Positions 37,606 to 45,552 are shown, numbered from the stretch's first letter. The stretch is DNA of 64,000 bases from Miltoncostaea sp036826475 (GCA_036826475.1 DAISWG010000010.1:1-64000), one strand, 5' to 3'. Made by a program: numbers and translations. Notes: generated from the letters alone by a model not told the origin.

Positions 37606-37662
37606 GTGCTGGATGCCTCCTCACCGGGACGTGCCCGGGCAGATGTGCCGATACCTGCGTCG

Positions 37663-37720
37663 AGTGTAGATCTAAGTCGGTTCGTGTCAAGTCAGATCTG
37701 AGTCGATCGCACATAGATCT
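37663..37720 (-). promoter_or_regulatory. dnaK operon promoter with three AGATCT palindromes
   Basis: On the minus strand TTGACA (37690-37685), 16-nt spacer and TACACT (37668-37663) form a near-ideal promoter. AGATCT occurs at 37668-37673, 37694-37699 and 37715-37720: touching the -10, just before the -35 and one turn or two further up. The first two sit in a longer direct repeat AGATCTRAGTCG (26-bp step), and the middle one in the 10-bp palindrome TCAGATCTGA. The textbook HspR site (CTTGAGT-N7-ACTCAAG) is not present; halves appear in everted order (TCAAG-N7-TGAGT). These are the best candidates for the HspR operator. Confidence 0.75.
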
Positions 37721-38109
37721 CCGCAGGGCCCCCGGCTGGGGCCGCCGGGGCGGGTCGCCGCGGTGACGCCGGATGTGTCGCCGCCGTGACAGAACCGTGA
37801 GTGGCGGCGGATAAACATCAGGACATCCCTCGACGGGGCCTCATATCCGCCCCGGGGACGCCCCGCCTGACGGCCGGGCACAGCGGGGAGTCGGCACACT
37901 CCCTGCGCCGCGGCCGCCGGGCCGGCACAGCCCGGCGGCCGCGATGAGGTCTCCTCCCCGCGCCCGGGTCGCGGCCGACCGGCGGGATGCGGGTCACCCG
38001 CAGCGCTCAGCGGCACGTTGCGGGTTCCGGGAGGGGCTCGCCCCGGATGCCGCCGCCCGGCCCCGACGGGAGGCTGGCACCGCGACGTACCGCGAGGTGA
38101 GGAGGGGCC
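37721..38109. other. intergenic region with a 14-bp hairpin, upstream of the stress-protein gene
   Basis: No convincing reading frame. It contains a perfect 14-bp stem (37909-37922 with 37930-37943, 7-nt loop CGGCACA), a smaller 7-bp inverted repeat (37779-37785 / 37803-37809) and a weak promoter-like pair GTGACA-N18-GATAAA at about 37786-37815 on the plus strand. The strong hairpin could be an upstream terminator, a structured 5' leader of the 38110 gene or a small RNA. GAGGAGG at the right end is the ribosome-binding site of that gene. Confidence 0.5.
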
Positions 38110-38814
38110 ATGGCCACCCCGGCCCGGACCCGGCGGCTCCTGGTGATCGCCAACGAGACCTGCACGGGCCGCGAACTGTTCGAGGAGATGCGGGAGCGGG
38201 CCGACGGGCCCGACGCCGAGGTGCTGATCGTCGCGCCGGCGCTGACCTCGCGCCTCCACTACTGGATGTCGGATGAGGACGAGGGCCTCGCGGCCGCGGG
38301 GCGCCGCCTCGAGACGTCCCTGGAGCGCTGTGGGGCGGCGGGCGTGAGCGCGCGCGGCGCGCTCGGCGACGCGGATCCGCTGCAGGCCCTCGACGACGCG
38401 ATGCGCACGTTCGCGCCCGACGAGGTCATGATCGCCACCCACCCCGACGGGGCGTCCAACTGGCTCGAGCGCGGCCTGGTCGCCCAGGCGAGAGCCCGCT
38501 TCGACGTGCCGATCACCCACGTCGTGGTGGACGCGGCCGCCGACGACGCGCACCTCGTGGCGCAGGAGACCCCCGACCGGGCGGCCCCCGCCCGCGAGCG
38601 CCACACCGGCCGCGACCTGACGATCCTCGCCGGCGCGTGGATGCTGGCGCTCTTCGGGAGCGTGCTGTCGTTCGTGTTCTACGCCAGCGACGCCCCGGAC
38701 TGGTTCATCTGGACCTGGGTGCTGGTGTTCGACCTCGGCTTCAAGATCGCCGCCGGCGTGATCCTCTGGATCCTCTTCCAGCGCCGCGCCCGGGCCGACC
38801 GGCTCGACCTGTAG
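38110..38814 (+). CDS. universal-stress-like domain fused to two membrane helices
   Basis: 234 residues. The N-terminal 150 residues have the alternating strand-helix order of nucleotide-binding stress proteins (RLLVIANETCTGRELFEEM, AEVLIVAPALTS, DEVMIATHPDGASNWLERGLVAQARARFDVPITHVVV). Two helices follow (LTILAGAWMLALFGSVLSFVF and WTWVLVFDLGFKIAAGVILWILF) with a basic end. Probably a membrane-tethered sensor or regulator; ligand unknown. The ATG has GAGGAGGGG upstream. Confidence 0.72.
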   Translation: MATPARTRRLLVIANETCTGRELFEEMRERADGPDAEVLIVAPALTSRLHYWMSDEDEGLAAAGRRLETSLERCGAAGVSARGALGDADPLQALDDAMRTFAPDEVMIATHPDGASNWLERGLVAQARARFDVPITHVVVDAAADDAHLVAQETPDRAAPARERHTGRDLTILAGAWMLALFGSVLSFVFYASDAPDWFIWTWVLVFDLGFKIAAGVILWILFQRRARADRLDL

Positions 38815-38836
38815 GCGGCCGGCCGCGCAGGGGCCG

Positions 38837-39523
38837 TCAGCCGACCACGCGCCGGCCCGTGGGGCACAGGTCCAGCAGGGCGCAGCCCGGGCACCGGGGG
38901 GCCCGCGCGGCGCAGACGGTGCGGCCGTGGCGGATGAGCCGCATGTGGGTCGCGAAGCACGCGTCGGCGGGCGTCCAGGCCGACAGGCGGGCCTGGGCCT
39001 GCACGGCGGTCGCCTTCGGCGGCACGACGTGCGTGCGGAGGGCGATGCGGTGGACGTGGGTGTCGGCCGGGACGATCGGGGCGTCGAAGCAGAAGCACAT
39101 GACGCAGGCGGCGGTCTTCGGGCCCACCCCGTCCATCGCGGTCAGGAACGCCATCGCCTCCTCCAGCGGCACGCCGCCGAGCCACTCCAGGTCGGACCCG
39201 CGCGGGTCGTCGGCGATCTGGTCGAGCACGCGCTGGATGCGCGGCGCCTTCTGGTTCGCCAGGCCCGCGACGCGCACCGCGTCCTCCACCGCCTCCACCG
39301 GCGCCGCGCGCACGGCGTCCCAGGTCGGGAACCGCGCCCGCAGCGTGCGGAAGGCACGCTCCTGGTTCACGTCCGTCGTCGAGTGGCTCAGCAGGGTGGT
39401 GACCAGCTCGCTCACGGGGTCGTGGCGGCGGACGTAGGGGAGGGGGCCCTGGTCATCCGCGAGGCGGCGCACGATCTCTCGCGTGTGCGCCCGGGTCCCG
39501 GGCCTGGGGATCGCCGTCGCCAT
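38837..39523 (-). CDS. endonuclease III-like DNA glycosylase (HhH-GPD, 4Fe-4S)
   Basis: 228 residues. The helix-hairpin-helix LTAMDGVGPKTAACVMCF followed by PIVPADTHVHRIALR contains the catalytic Asp of the HhH-GPD motif. The C-terminal Cys pattern C-x6-C-x2-C-x5-C (CAARAPRCPGCALLDLC) binds a 4Fe-4S cluster. The Lys of bifunctional Nth is not at the usual place (VGPKTAA supplies a Lys), so lyase activity is plausible. ATG 39523 follows TAGCGT by eight bases: leaderless. Confidence 0.88.
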   Translation of the reverse strand: MATAIPRPGTRAHTREIVRRLADDQGPLPYVRRHDPVSELVTTLLSHSTTDVNQERAFRTLRARFPTWDAVRAAPVEAVEDAVRVAGLANQKAPRIQRVLDQIADDPRGSDLEWLGGVPLEEAMAFLTAMDGVGPKTAACVMCFCFDAPIVPADTHVHRIALRTHVVPPKATAVQAQARLSAWTPADACFATHMRLIRHGRTVCAARAPRCPGCALLDLCPTGRRVVG

Positions 39524-39658
39524 CCGCCGGAACGCTACGTGGCGGCCCCCCGGCGGGTCCGGCCGGCGGGACGCTGCGGCGACGCGGCGGATGACGACCG
39601 GTTGACGGGGGACCGGCAGGCTCCTCATGGTCAACGCACACGACACGGGAGGCCCCCG

Positions 39659-40012
39659 ATGAGCCTGAACATCGTCCGGCGCGACGACCTCGAGCAGACC
39701 GGCTCCTGGTCGCTCGTGCGCCGCTCGCTCGAGATCTCGGCGTTCGGCGTCAACCTGGTGGAGATCGCGCCCGGGAGCGCGATCCCCGAACACGACGAGC
39801 TGGCCCGCGACCAGGAGGAGATGTTCGTGGTCATGGAGGGCGACGCCGTGCTGGTGGTGGACGGCGAGGACCACGCCGCCCCGCAGGGGACGTTCGCCCG
39901 GCTCGACCCTGAGCATCTGCGGACCGTCCGCAACGACGGCGACCACCCCGCGGTGGTGCTCATCGTCTCGGCCCCCCGCACGAGCGGCTATCAGCCGATG
40001 GAGTGGGCGTGA
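39659..40012 (+). CDS. cupin-domain protein
   Basis: 117 residues. Single cupin barrel: VNLVEIAPGSAIPEHDELARDQEEMFVVMEGDAVLVVDGEDHAAPQGTFARLDPEHLRTVRNDGDHPAVVLIV. Metal ligands are partly kept (PEHDE, EE, DPEH). Function not inferable. ATG 39659 has GGGAGG nearby. The stop overlaps the GNAT start (GTGA). Confidence 0.82.
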   Translation: MSLNIVRRDDLEQTGSWSLVRRSLEISAFGVNLVEIAPGSAIPEHDELARDQEEMFVVMEGDAVLVVDGEDHAAPQGTFARLDPEHLRTVRNDGDHPAVVLIVSAPRTSGYQPMEWA

Positions 40013-40836
40013 CCACGGACGCGGCGGCCGGCGCTGCGCGCGTCGCGAGCGGTCGCCCCGAGCCGGCCGGCTACCGGTCGCTGTGGGCGGCCGTCCCCGG
40101 CGACGTGGCGGACCGCCACGGGGTGGCCGCCCTCGACGTCGCGGGCGGCGTCTGCCTGGCGGTGGCCTCCCAGGCGGGCAACCCGATGCTGTGCCACGCC
40201 GTCGGGGTGGGCGTCGGTTGCGAGGTCGGCGACGCCGACCTCGACCGGATCGCGGCCTTCTACGCCGCGCGCGGCGGCCGCCACCAGGTGTCGGCGTCCC
40301 CGGGCGCCACCGGCGACCTGGCCCCCCGGCTGCTGGCGCGCGGGTACCGTCCGTCCCGTCCATGGATGACGTTCCACCGGCCCGCGGGCGAGATCCCGGG
40401 CCCGGCGACGACCCTGCGCGTGGTCCGGGCCGACGCCCACTCGGCGCCCGCGTTCGGCGCCATCGTGGCGGCGGCGTTCGCACTGCCGGACGACCTGGCC
40501 GGATGGATCGCGGGGGCGGTCGGGGCGCCCGGCTGGACCTGCCTGCTGGCGATGGACGGCGACGTGCCGGTGGGCGCGGCGGGGGTGGTGGTCGACGGGG
40601 ACGCGGCGTGGTTCGCGCTCGGCGCCACGGTGCCGGCGCACCGCGGCCGGGGCGCCCAGGGCGCGCTGTTCGCCGCCCGCGCGCGGGTGGCCCTGGAGGC
40701 CGGGGCCCGCCACTTCGTGACCGAGACGGGAGCGCCCGCCGGCGGGGACCGCCCGGGACCCTCCTACCGCAACATCCTGCGCGCCGGCTTCCGCGAGGCC
40801 GAGCTGCGGCCGAACTACGCCTCGCCCGCCGGCTGA
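40009..40836 (+). CDS. GNAT-family acetyltransferase
   Basis: 275 residues, two GNAT-like halves. The acetyl-CoA loop is in the second (FALGATVPAHRGRGAQGALFAARARVALEAGARHFVTETG), with the Q/R-x-x-G-x-G/A pattern as RGRGAQGA. The first half is a degenerate GNAT domain. GTG 40009 overlaps the cupin stop. The 3' end overlaps the convergent helical gene by 22 bases. Confidence 0.8.
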   Translation: MTTDAAAGAARVASGRPEPAGYRSLWAAVPGDVADRHGVAALDVAGGVCLAVASQAGNPMLCHAVGVGVGCEVGDADLDRIAAFYAARGGRHQVSASPGATGDLAPRLLARGYRPSRPWMTFHRPAGEIPGPATTLRVVRADAHSAPAFGAIVAAAFALPDDLAGWIAGAVGAPGWTCLLAMDGDVPVGAAGVVVDGDAAWFALGATVPAHRGRGAQGALFAARARVALEAGARHFVTETGAPAGGDRPGPSYRNILRAGFREAELRPNYASPAG

Positions 40837-41591
40837 TCCCCCTGGGCCTCGTCGACCAGCGAGCGCTCGACCGCCTCCTGCACCAGGGCGAGGATCGTCG
40901 GCACCCACACCAGATCCTCCGCCGGGTCGGCCGGCGGGGGGCCCGCGGCCAGCACGCGCACCCCGTCGGCGGCGCGCGGGGCCCCCTCCTCGTCCTGGGC
41001 CGCCGATGCGACGGCCGACCGGGCCCAGGTGCGGATCTCCGGGTCGCCGGTGGCCCGCGCCAGCGCGTCGACGTCCTCGCTCCGCGCGCCGGCGCCCACG
41101 TACTCCGCGATCTCCGGCGCGAAGTCCTCGGGGTCCAGGTCGAGCAGGTCGGCGGCGATCGCGCCGGCGGCGGTGGAGGCGGCCACCGCGGCATCCGCTC
41201 CGCCCTCCGCGACGGTCTCCTCCGCGGCCCGCAGCACCGCCCGGGAGCGCTCGGTGGCCGCCGCCAGCTCCTGGGCGGCGCGGACCGCGAGCGCACGGGC
41301 CAGCGGCGTGTCCGGATCGTCGTCGGCGGCCCACTCCAGGACGATCTCGAAGGCCTCCAGGTCGTCCGCACCCGCCCGGTCGCGGGCGCGCAGCAGCGCG
41401 GCCTGCATCGGCCCCCGCAGCTCGGGCCAGTGGGCGGCGGACGCGGCGCCCGCCAGCGCCGCCGGGTCGCCCGAGGCGGGCTCGTCGCCGAGCGCACGCG
41501 CCAGCGCCCACGTCTCCGGGCCGAGCACCCCGCGCGGGAGGCTCAGGCCGGTGACGCCCAGGACCCGCGCGAGCGCCTCCTCCGGGCTCAT
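40815..41591 (-). CDS. Ala-rich helical protein, unknown function
   Basis: 258 residues, almost entirely helical, Ala/Glu/Asp-rich, without membrane segments or catalytic motif. ATG 41591 overlaps the stop of the upstream FAH hydrolase (ATGA), so it is produced together with it. Such a protein could be a scaffold or partner, but no evidence for either is present. Confidence 0.6.
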   Translation of the reverse strand: MSPEEALARVLGVTGLSLPRGVLGPETWALARALGDEPASGDPAALAGAASAAHWPELRGPMQAALLRARDRAGADDLEAFEIVLEWAADDDPDTPLARALAVRAAQELAAATERSRAVLRAAEETVAEGGADAAVAASTAAGAIAADLLDLDPEDFAPEIAEYVGAGARSEDVDALARATGDPEIRTWARSAVASAAQDEEGAPRAADGVRVLAAGPPPADPAEDLVWVPTILALVQEAVERSLVDEAQGDQPAGEA

Positions 41592-42385
41592 CGGACCGGG
41601 TTGTCCAGCACCCCGAGGCCGTCGATCTCCACGCGCACCCGGTCGCCGGGCCGCAGGAAGGCCTTTGGATCGCGGGCCACGCCCACCCCGGCGGGGGTGC
41701 CGGTGGTGATCACGTCCCCGGGCTCGAGCGTGAACGCGGCGGAGCAGAACGCGATGAGCGCCGCCACGCCGAACACCATGTCGGCGGTGGTGCCGTCCTG
41801 GCGCAGGTCGCCGTTCACCCACGTCCGGATCCGGAGCGCCTGGGGGTCGGGGATCTCGTCGGCGGTCGTGATCCAGGGCCCCCAGGGGGCCATCGTGTCG
41901 CCGCCCTTCGCCCGGATCCACTGGGGCTCCTCGCGCTGGCGGTCGCGGGCGCTCACGTCGTCCATCACGGCGTAGCCGAACACGACGTCCAGGGCGTCGG
42001 CCTCGGACACGTGGCGGCAGCGGCGCCCGATGACCACGGCGAGCTCGCCCTCGTAGTCCAGCTCGTCGCTGTAGGCGGGGACGACGATGTCGTCGGCCGG
42101 ACCCGTCACCGACGTCGGGAGCTTCGCGAACAGCAGGGGCCGCGTCGGCAGCTGGGCGCCGGTCTCCGCCGCGTGGTCGCGGTAGTTGAGGCCGATCCCG
42201 ATGATCTTGCCCGGCACCAGCGGCGGCGCGAGCCGCAGGCCCGCGAGCGGGAGGGGGTCGCCGTCGGCCGCCGGCACCGCTCCGAGCGCGGCGGAGACGT
42301 CCCCGCCCGCGAGGGGCGTGACCATGTCGCCGTCGACCCGCCCCAGGCGGGTTCCGGCGGAGTCGCGGACGGTGCACAGGCGCAT
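41588..42385 (-). CDS. fumarylacetoacetate hydrolase family protein
   Basis: 265 residues. The FAH catalytic core is complete: GKIIGIGLNYRDHAAETG, LDYEGELAVVIGRRCRHV (metal-binding Glu), FGYAVMDDVSARDRQ, GDTMAPWGPWITT, and ITTGTPAGVG near the end. Members hydrolyse or decarboxylate beta-keto acids such as acylpyruvates in aromatic degradation. ATG 42385 follows TAGGAT by eight bases (leaderless), and that -10 overlaps the one reading toward the phosphatidyltransferase. Confidence 0.92.
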   Translation of the reverse strand: MRLCTVRDSAGTRLGRVDGDMVTPLAGGDVSAALGAVPAADGDPLPLAGLRLAPPLVPGKIIGIGLNYRDHAAETGAQLPTRPLLFAKLPTSVTGPADDIVVPAYSDELDYEGELAVVIGRRCRHVSEADALDVVFGYAVMDDVSARDRQREEPQWIRAKGGDTMAPWGPWITTADEIPDPQALRIRTWVNGDLRQDGTTADMVFGVAALIAFCSAAFTLEPGDVITTGTPAGVGVARDPKAFLRPGDRVRVEIDGLGVLDNPVR

Positions 42386-42392
42386 GCGCCGC

Positions 42393-42399
42393 TATCCTA
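42393..42399. promoter_or_regulatory. shared bidirectional -10 element
   Basis: TATCCTA read on the plus strand gives TATCCT (42393-42398), a -10 toward the phosphatidyltransferase; on the minus strand it gives TAGGAT (42399-42394), eight bases before the FAH start codon. The only -10-like box in this 36-bp gap works both ways. Confidence 0.5.
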
Positions 42400-42421
42400 G
42401 GGCCGTGGAGCCGGACCCGCC

Positions 42422-43078
42422 GTGGCGGTTCCCACGCAGCCCCGAAGGAGGGCCGCCATCGGCACGTCACCGCAGGAGCTCGACGCCGGCGCCCGGCAGG
42501 GCCTCGGCCCCGCCGTCTGGCGGATCGTCGACCGCAGCGGCATCACCCCGAACACCATCACGATCCTGGGCTTCCTCGGGATCTGCGGCGCCTCCTGGCT
42601 GGCCCTGGAGCGCTACTGGGTGCTCAGCTCGCTGCTGTTCGTCGCCTCCGGGCTGGTCGACTCCCTCGACGGGATGGTCGCGCGCCACCAGGGCCGGGTG
42701 AGCGCGTTCGGGGCGTTCCTCGACTCGACCCTCGACCGCCTGGCCGAGGCCGTGGTGTTCGGCGCGATCGGCATCACGTTCGCCCAGGACGGCATGGACT
42801 GGGCGCTGGCGGCGTGCTTCGCGGCGCTGGCCGGCTCGTTCATCGTGTCGTACGCCCGCGCCCGCGCCGAGGGCCTCGGCATCCCCGGCACCAGCGGCGG
42901 CCTGATGGGACGCCCGGAGCGCCTGGTGATCGTCGGCGCCGGGCTGTTCCTCGGCGCGGTCGGCAACGTGCTGCCGGTGCTGATCTGCATCCTGGCGGCC
43001 CTCAGCCTGATGACGGCGGTGCACCGGATCGTGATCGTGTACCAGGCCTCGGACGGCCGCACCCCGCGCAGACGCTGA
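42422..43078 (+). CDS. CDP-alcohol phosphatidyltransferase (PgsA / phosphatidylinositol-phosphate synthase-like)
   Basis: 218 residues. The family motif DG-x2-AR-x8-G-x3-D-x3-D is exact (DGMVARHQGRVSAFGAFLDSTLD starts near residue 81), and four to five membrane helices follow. It joins a CDP-diacylglycerol phosphatidyl group to an alcohol; coupling to a glycosyltransferase suggests PI-phosphate for PIM-type lipids, as in mycobacteria. The start is uncertain: GTG 42422 is the first usual codon but has no ribosome-binding site, whereas an in-frame ATC at 42458 has AAGGAGGG five bases before it and sits where family members begin. The stop overlaps the next ATG (TGATG). Confidence 0.9.
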   Translation: MAVPTQPRRRAAIGTSPQELDAGARQGLGPAVWRIVDRSGITPNTITILGFLGICGASWLALERYWVLSSLLFVASGLVDSLDGMVARHQGRVSAFGAFLDSTLDRLAEAVVFGAIGITFAQDGMDWALAACFAALAGSFIVSYARARAEGLGIPGTSGGLMGRPERLVIVGAGLFLGAVGNVLPVLICILAALSLMTAVHRIVIVYQASDGRTPRRR

Positions 43079-44805
43079 TGCCCGGGGCGGCCCCGAGCGG
43101 CGCGGGCATGCGGATCGCCCTGCTGTGCCCCCACGCGTGGCCGCCGCGCGACGACGTGGCGCACCAGGTGGCGGCCGAGGCGGCGGCCCTCGCCCGCCGC
43201 GGCCACCGCGTCACCGTGCTCGCGCCCGCCACCGACCGCGCCCGCGTGGCGGCGGGCCGGGCGGTGCTGCACGCCGCCCGCGAGGGCGACGGGTCGGCCC
43301 TGTCGCCCCCGGGGCCCGGGGTGCTCGAGGTGGGCCTGGGGCGCGCGGCGATGGCGGGTGCGCTGGAGGAGACGCTGTCGGAGCACCCGTGGGACGTCGT
43401 GCACCTGCACGAGCCGCTCGCCGCGAGCCCCGCCCTGACCGCGCTGCGCCACGCGGGCGGCGCCACCGCCGTGACCTTCCATCGCGCCGAGACGCTCGCC
43501 GGCGTCGCGTTCCTGCGGCCGCTGCTCGACCGCGCCCTCGCCCGCACGCGCCTGCGCATCGTGACGAGCGCGGCCGCGGCGCGGACCCTCGGCGACATCC
43601 TCCCCGGCGACTACACGCTGGTGCGCCCCGGCGCTGACCTCGCCGCCCTGGCCCCCGGACCCGAGACCGCCGGGCCCCCCGGCCTGGTGCTGGTGGCCCG
43701 CGGCCGCGACCGGGTGGGTGTCCGCTTCGCGCTGAGCCTGCTGCGCGGCCTGGACCTCTCGGCCGTCGGGGCGATCACGCTGATCGGCCCGGCCGACGCG
43801 CCATGGCGCACCCGCACCGCCGTGCCGAAGGCCCTCCGCGGCACCGTGACGGTGGTCCCGGACCAGGGCCCCGCGTCGCGTGCCGCCGCGCTCGCCGCGG
43901 GCCGCATCGCGGTGCTGGCCGACCCCTCCGACGCCGCCGGGCCCGTCCTGGCCGAGGCGCAGGCGGCCGGCTGCGCGGTGCTGGCGCCGCGCTCACCCGG
44001 CGCGGAGGAGGGCGTCGCCCACGGCGTCGACGGGCTGGTGCTCCCCCCCTTCACCCGGGAGGCGTGGATCGACGCCGTGGCCCAGCTCGTCGCCGATCCC
44101 ACCCGCCGCGCGGCGATCTCGGCGGCCGCGCGGGCGGGCGCCCGCTCCTGGGACGACGCGGCGGCCGAGCTGGAGGCCCGCTACCGCGACGTCCGCGATT
44201 CCGTCCCCGCCGGGAGCGGCGATGTGCGGGTGCGGGCCGACCTGCGGGTGCGGATGGGGCCGGGCCTGGACCCGGCGCGGCTCGTCGCGACGTGCCGCGC
44301 CCGCGAGATCGGCCTGGTGGCCGTCGCCTCGCCGGAGGGCGTCGCCCCCGCGCGGGCCGTGCGGGAGGCGGCGCCCGAGGGCCTCGTCGTGGTCGCCGGC
44401 CAGGAGGTGGCGACGGCGGAGGGTCCGCTCGTGGGCCTCTTCACCGACCGGGACGTCCCCGCCGGCCTCACGCTGGCCGAGTCGGCCGCCGCGATCCACG
44501 CGCAGGGCGGCCTGGTGATGGTCCCCGACCCCGCCGGCCCCACCGGCGCGCCGGAGCCCGAGGCGCTGCGCGCCCTGGACGGCGCCGCCGACCTGTACGA
44601 GGCGCGTGACGCGTCGGCCTGGGAGGTCCTGCGCCGGGTGGGGCTGCTCCCCTGCGCGGGCAGCGGCGCGGAGCGCGCCGACGAGGTGGGCGCCCGGCTC
44701 ACAGAGATGCGTGCGGCGACCGATCCGGCGGCGTTCCTCGCGGCCGTCGCCGACGCGCGCGCGCCACGTCCGCCCAGGCGCCGCCGGCGGGCGCCCGCAC
44801 CCTGA
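43078..44805 (+). CDS. GT4 glycosyltransferase fused to an inactivated PHP domain
   Basis: 575 residues. Part 1 (about 1-375) is a GT4 GT-B transferase: MRIALLCPHAWPPRDDVAHQVAAE, WDVVHLHEPLAASP, and the nucleotide-sugar segment AGPVLAEAQAAGCAVL, where the first Glu of E-x7-E is replaced by Asp. Part 2 (about 385-540) follows PHP phosphoesterases strand by strand, but the ligands are gone: DLxVxM instead of DLHxHT, ASPEG instead of TDH, and VPDPAG instead of PHP. Genes for PI synthesis and mannosylation are often neighbours in actinobacteria, so PimA-like lipid glycosylation is a reasonable guess. ATG 43078 is coupled to the upstream stop; ATG 43108 is an alternative. Confidence 0.82.
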   Translation: MPGAAPSGAGMRIALLCPHAWPPRDDVAHQVAAEAAALARRGHRVTVLAPATDRARVAAGRAVLHAAREGDGSALSPPGPGVLEVGLGRAAMAGALEETLSEHPWDVVHLHEPLAASPALTALRHAGGATAVTFHRAETLAGVAFLRPLLDRALARTRLRIVTSAAAARTLGDILPGDYTLVRPGADLAALAPGPETAGPPGLVLVARGRDRVGVRFALSLLRGLDLSAVGAITLIGPADAPWRTRTAVPKALRGTVTVVPDQGPASRAAALAAGRIAVLADPSDAAGPVLAEAQAAGCAVLAPRSPGAEEGVAHGVDGLVLPPFTREAWIDAVAQLVADPTRRAAISAAARAGARSWDDAAAELEARYRDVRDSVPAGSGDVRVRADLRVRMGPGLDPARLVATCRAREIGLVAVASPEGVAPARAVREAAPEGLVVVAGQEVATAEGPLVGLFTDRDVPAGLTLAESAAAIHAQGGLVMVPDPAGPTGAPEPEALRALDGAADLYEARDASAWEVLRRVGLLPCAGSGAERADEVGARLTEMRAATDPAAFLAAVADARAPRPPRRRRRAPAP

Positions 44806-44856
44806 AACGCCACCCTGCAGGAGTAACGCGGACCCCTGTGAATACCGTCCCCGCAC

Positions 44857-45534
44857 ATGACCCCTGAGCCCCCCAAGCCGCGTCCCACCCGCCGCCCCGG
44901 CGGCCGGGGCACGGGCCCCGCGCCGATGACCGGGTCGAGCCCCGAGGACATCCAGGACGCGTACCAGCGGCGTGCGATCGCCGAGATCGCGGCGCTGAAC
45001 GACGAGATCATCGCGTGCGAGCCGTGCCAGGCCGACGCGGAGCTCCCGGTGATGAGCTCCGGCTCGCCGCAGGCCGAGATCATGCTGATCAAGTGGGGCG
45101 CCTCCGTGGCGGAGCGCCAGGAGGGGGTCGCGTTCTTCGGGCGCGCGGGCACCGCGATCCTGAAGAGCGTGCAACGCCTGGGGATCGACCCCCTGATGCT
45201 GTACGGCACGCTGTGCCTGAAGTGCGCGCGGCTGGCGCCGGACGAGGCGCTGGAGCTGTGCCTGCCGTGGCTCTCCCGCGAGATCCACATCGTGCAGCCC
45301 AAGCTGATCGTGCCGATGGGCGACGACGTGGTCGAGGCCCTCGCGAACCTGGACTTCCCGCTCGCCGGGCCGCTCCGCGCGGAGCCGGGCGAGGTGCAGC
45401 GCTGGACGCCGACGATCGAGGCGCTCTACGTGCCCGACATCGACGCGTCGCTGGACGAGCAGAACGCCAAGCGGGCCTTCTGGGCGGCGTTCCGCGCGAT
45501 CGGCGACTGGCACCAGGCCCAGCCCCCCTACTAG
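44857..45534 (+). CDS. uracil-DNA glycosylase superfamily protein, Fe-S type, lacking the usual active-site motif
   Basis: 225 residues. The layout of family 4 UDGs is kept: C-x2-C near residue 54 (ACEPC), EIMLIKWGAS where GEAPG should be, EGVAFFGRAGTAILK, then LCLKCARLAPDEALELCLPWL supplying further cluster Cys, and PKLIVPMGDDVVEAL. The catalytic motif 1 (GEAPG) reads KWGAS and the C-terminal HPS motif is missing, so glycosylase activity is doubtful. Probably an Fe-S DNA/nucleotide-binding relative. ATG 44857 follows TACCGT by eight bases. Confidence 0.78.
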   Translation: MTPEPPKPRPTRRPGGRGTGPAPMTGSSPEDIQDAYQRRAIAEIAALNDEIIACEPCQADAELPVMSSGSPQAEIMLIKWGASVAERQEGVAFFGRAGTAILKSVQRLGIDPLMLYGTLCLKCARLAPDEALELCLPWLSREIHIVQPKLIVPMGDDVVEALANLDFPLAGPLRAEPGEVQRWTPTIEALYVPDIDASLDEQNAKRAFWAAFRAIGDWHQAQPPY

Positions 45535-45552
45535 GTCACCGCCGCCTCCGCC

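Noticed and set aside
37663..37720. A standard HspR-associated inverted repeat (CTTGAGT-N7-ACTCAAG)
   Set aside because: Not found on either strand. Only everted half-sites occur, so I report the AGATCT boxes instead.
38815..38826. GCGGCCGGCCGC palindrome between convergent genes as a terminator
   Set aside because: A perfect palindrome with no loop; a stable RNA hairpin would need to open the centre, and no T-run follows.
43078..44805. An active PHP phosphoesterase domain
   Set aside because: All His and Asp metal ligands are replaced; only the fold pattern remains.
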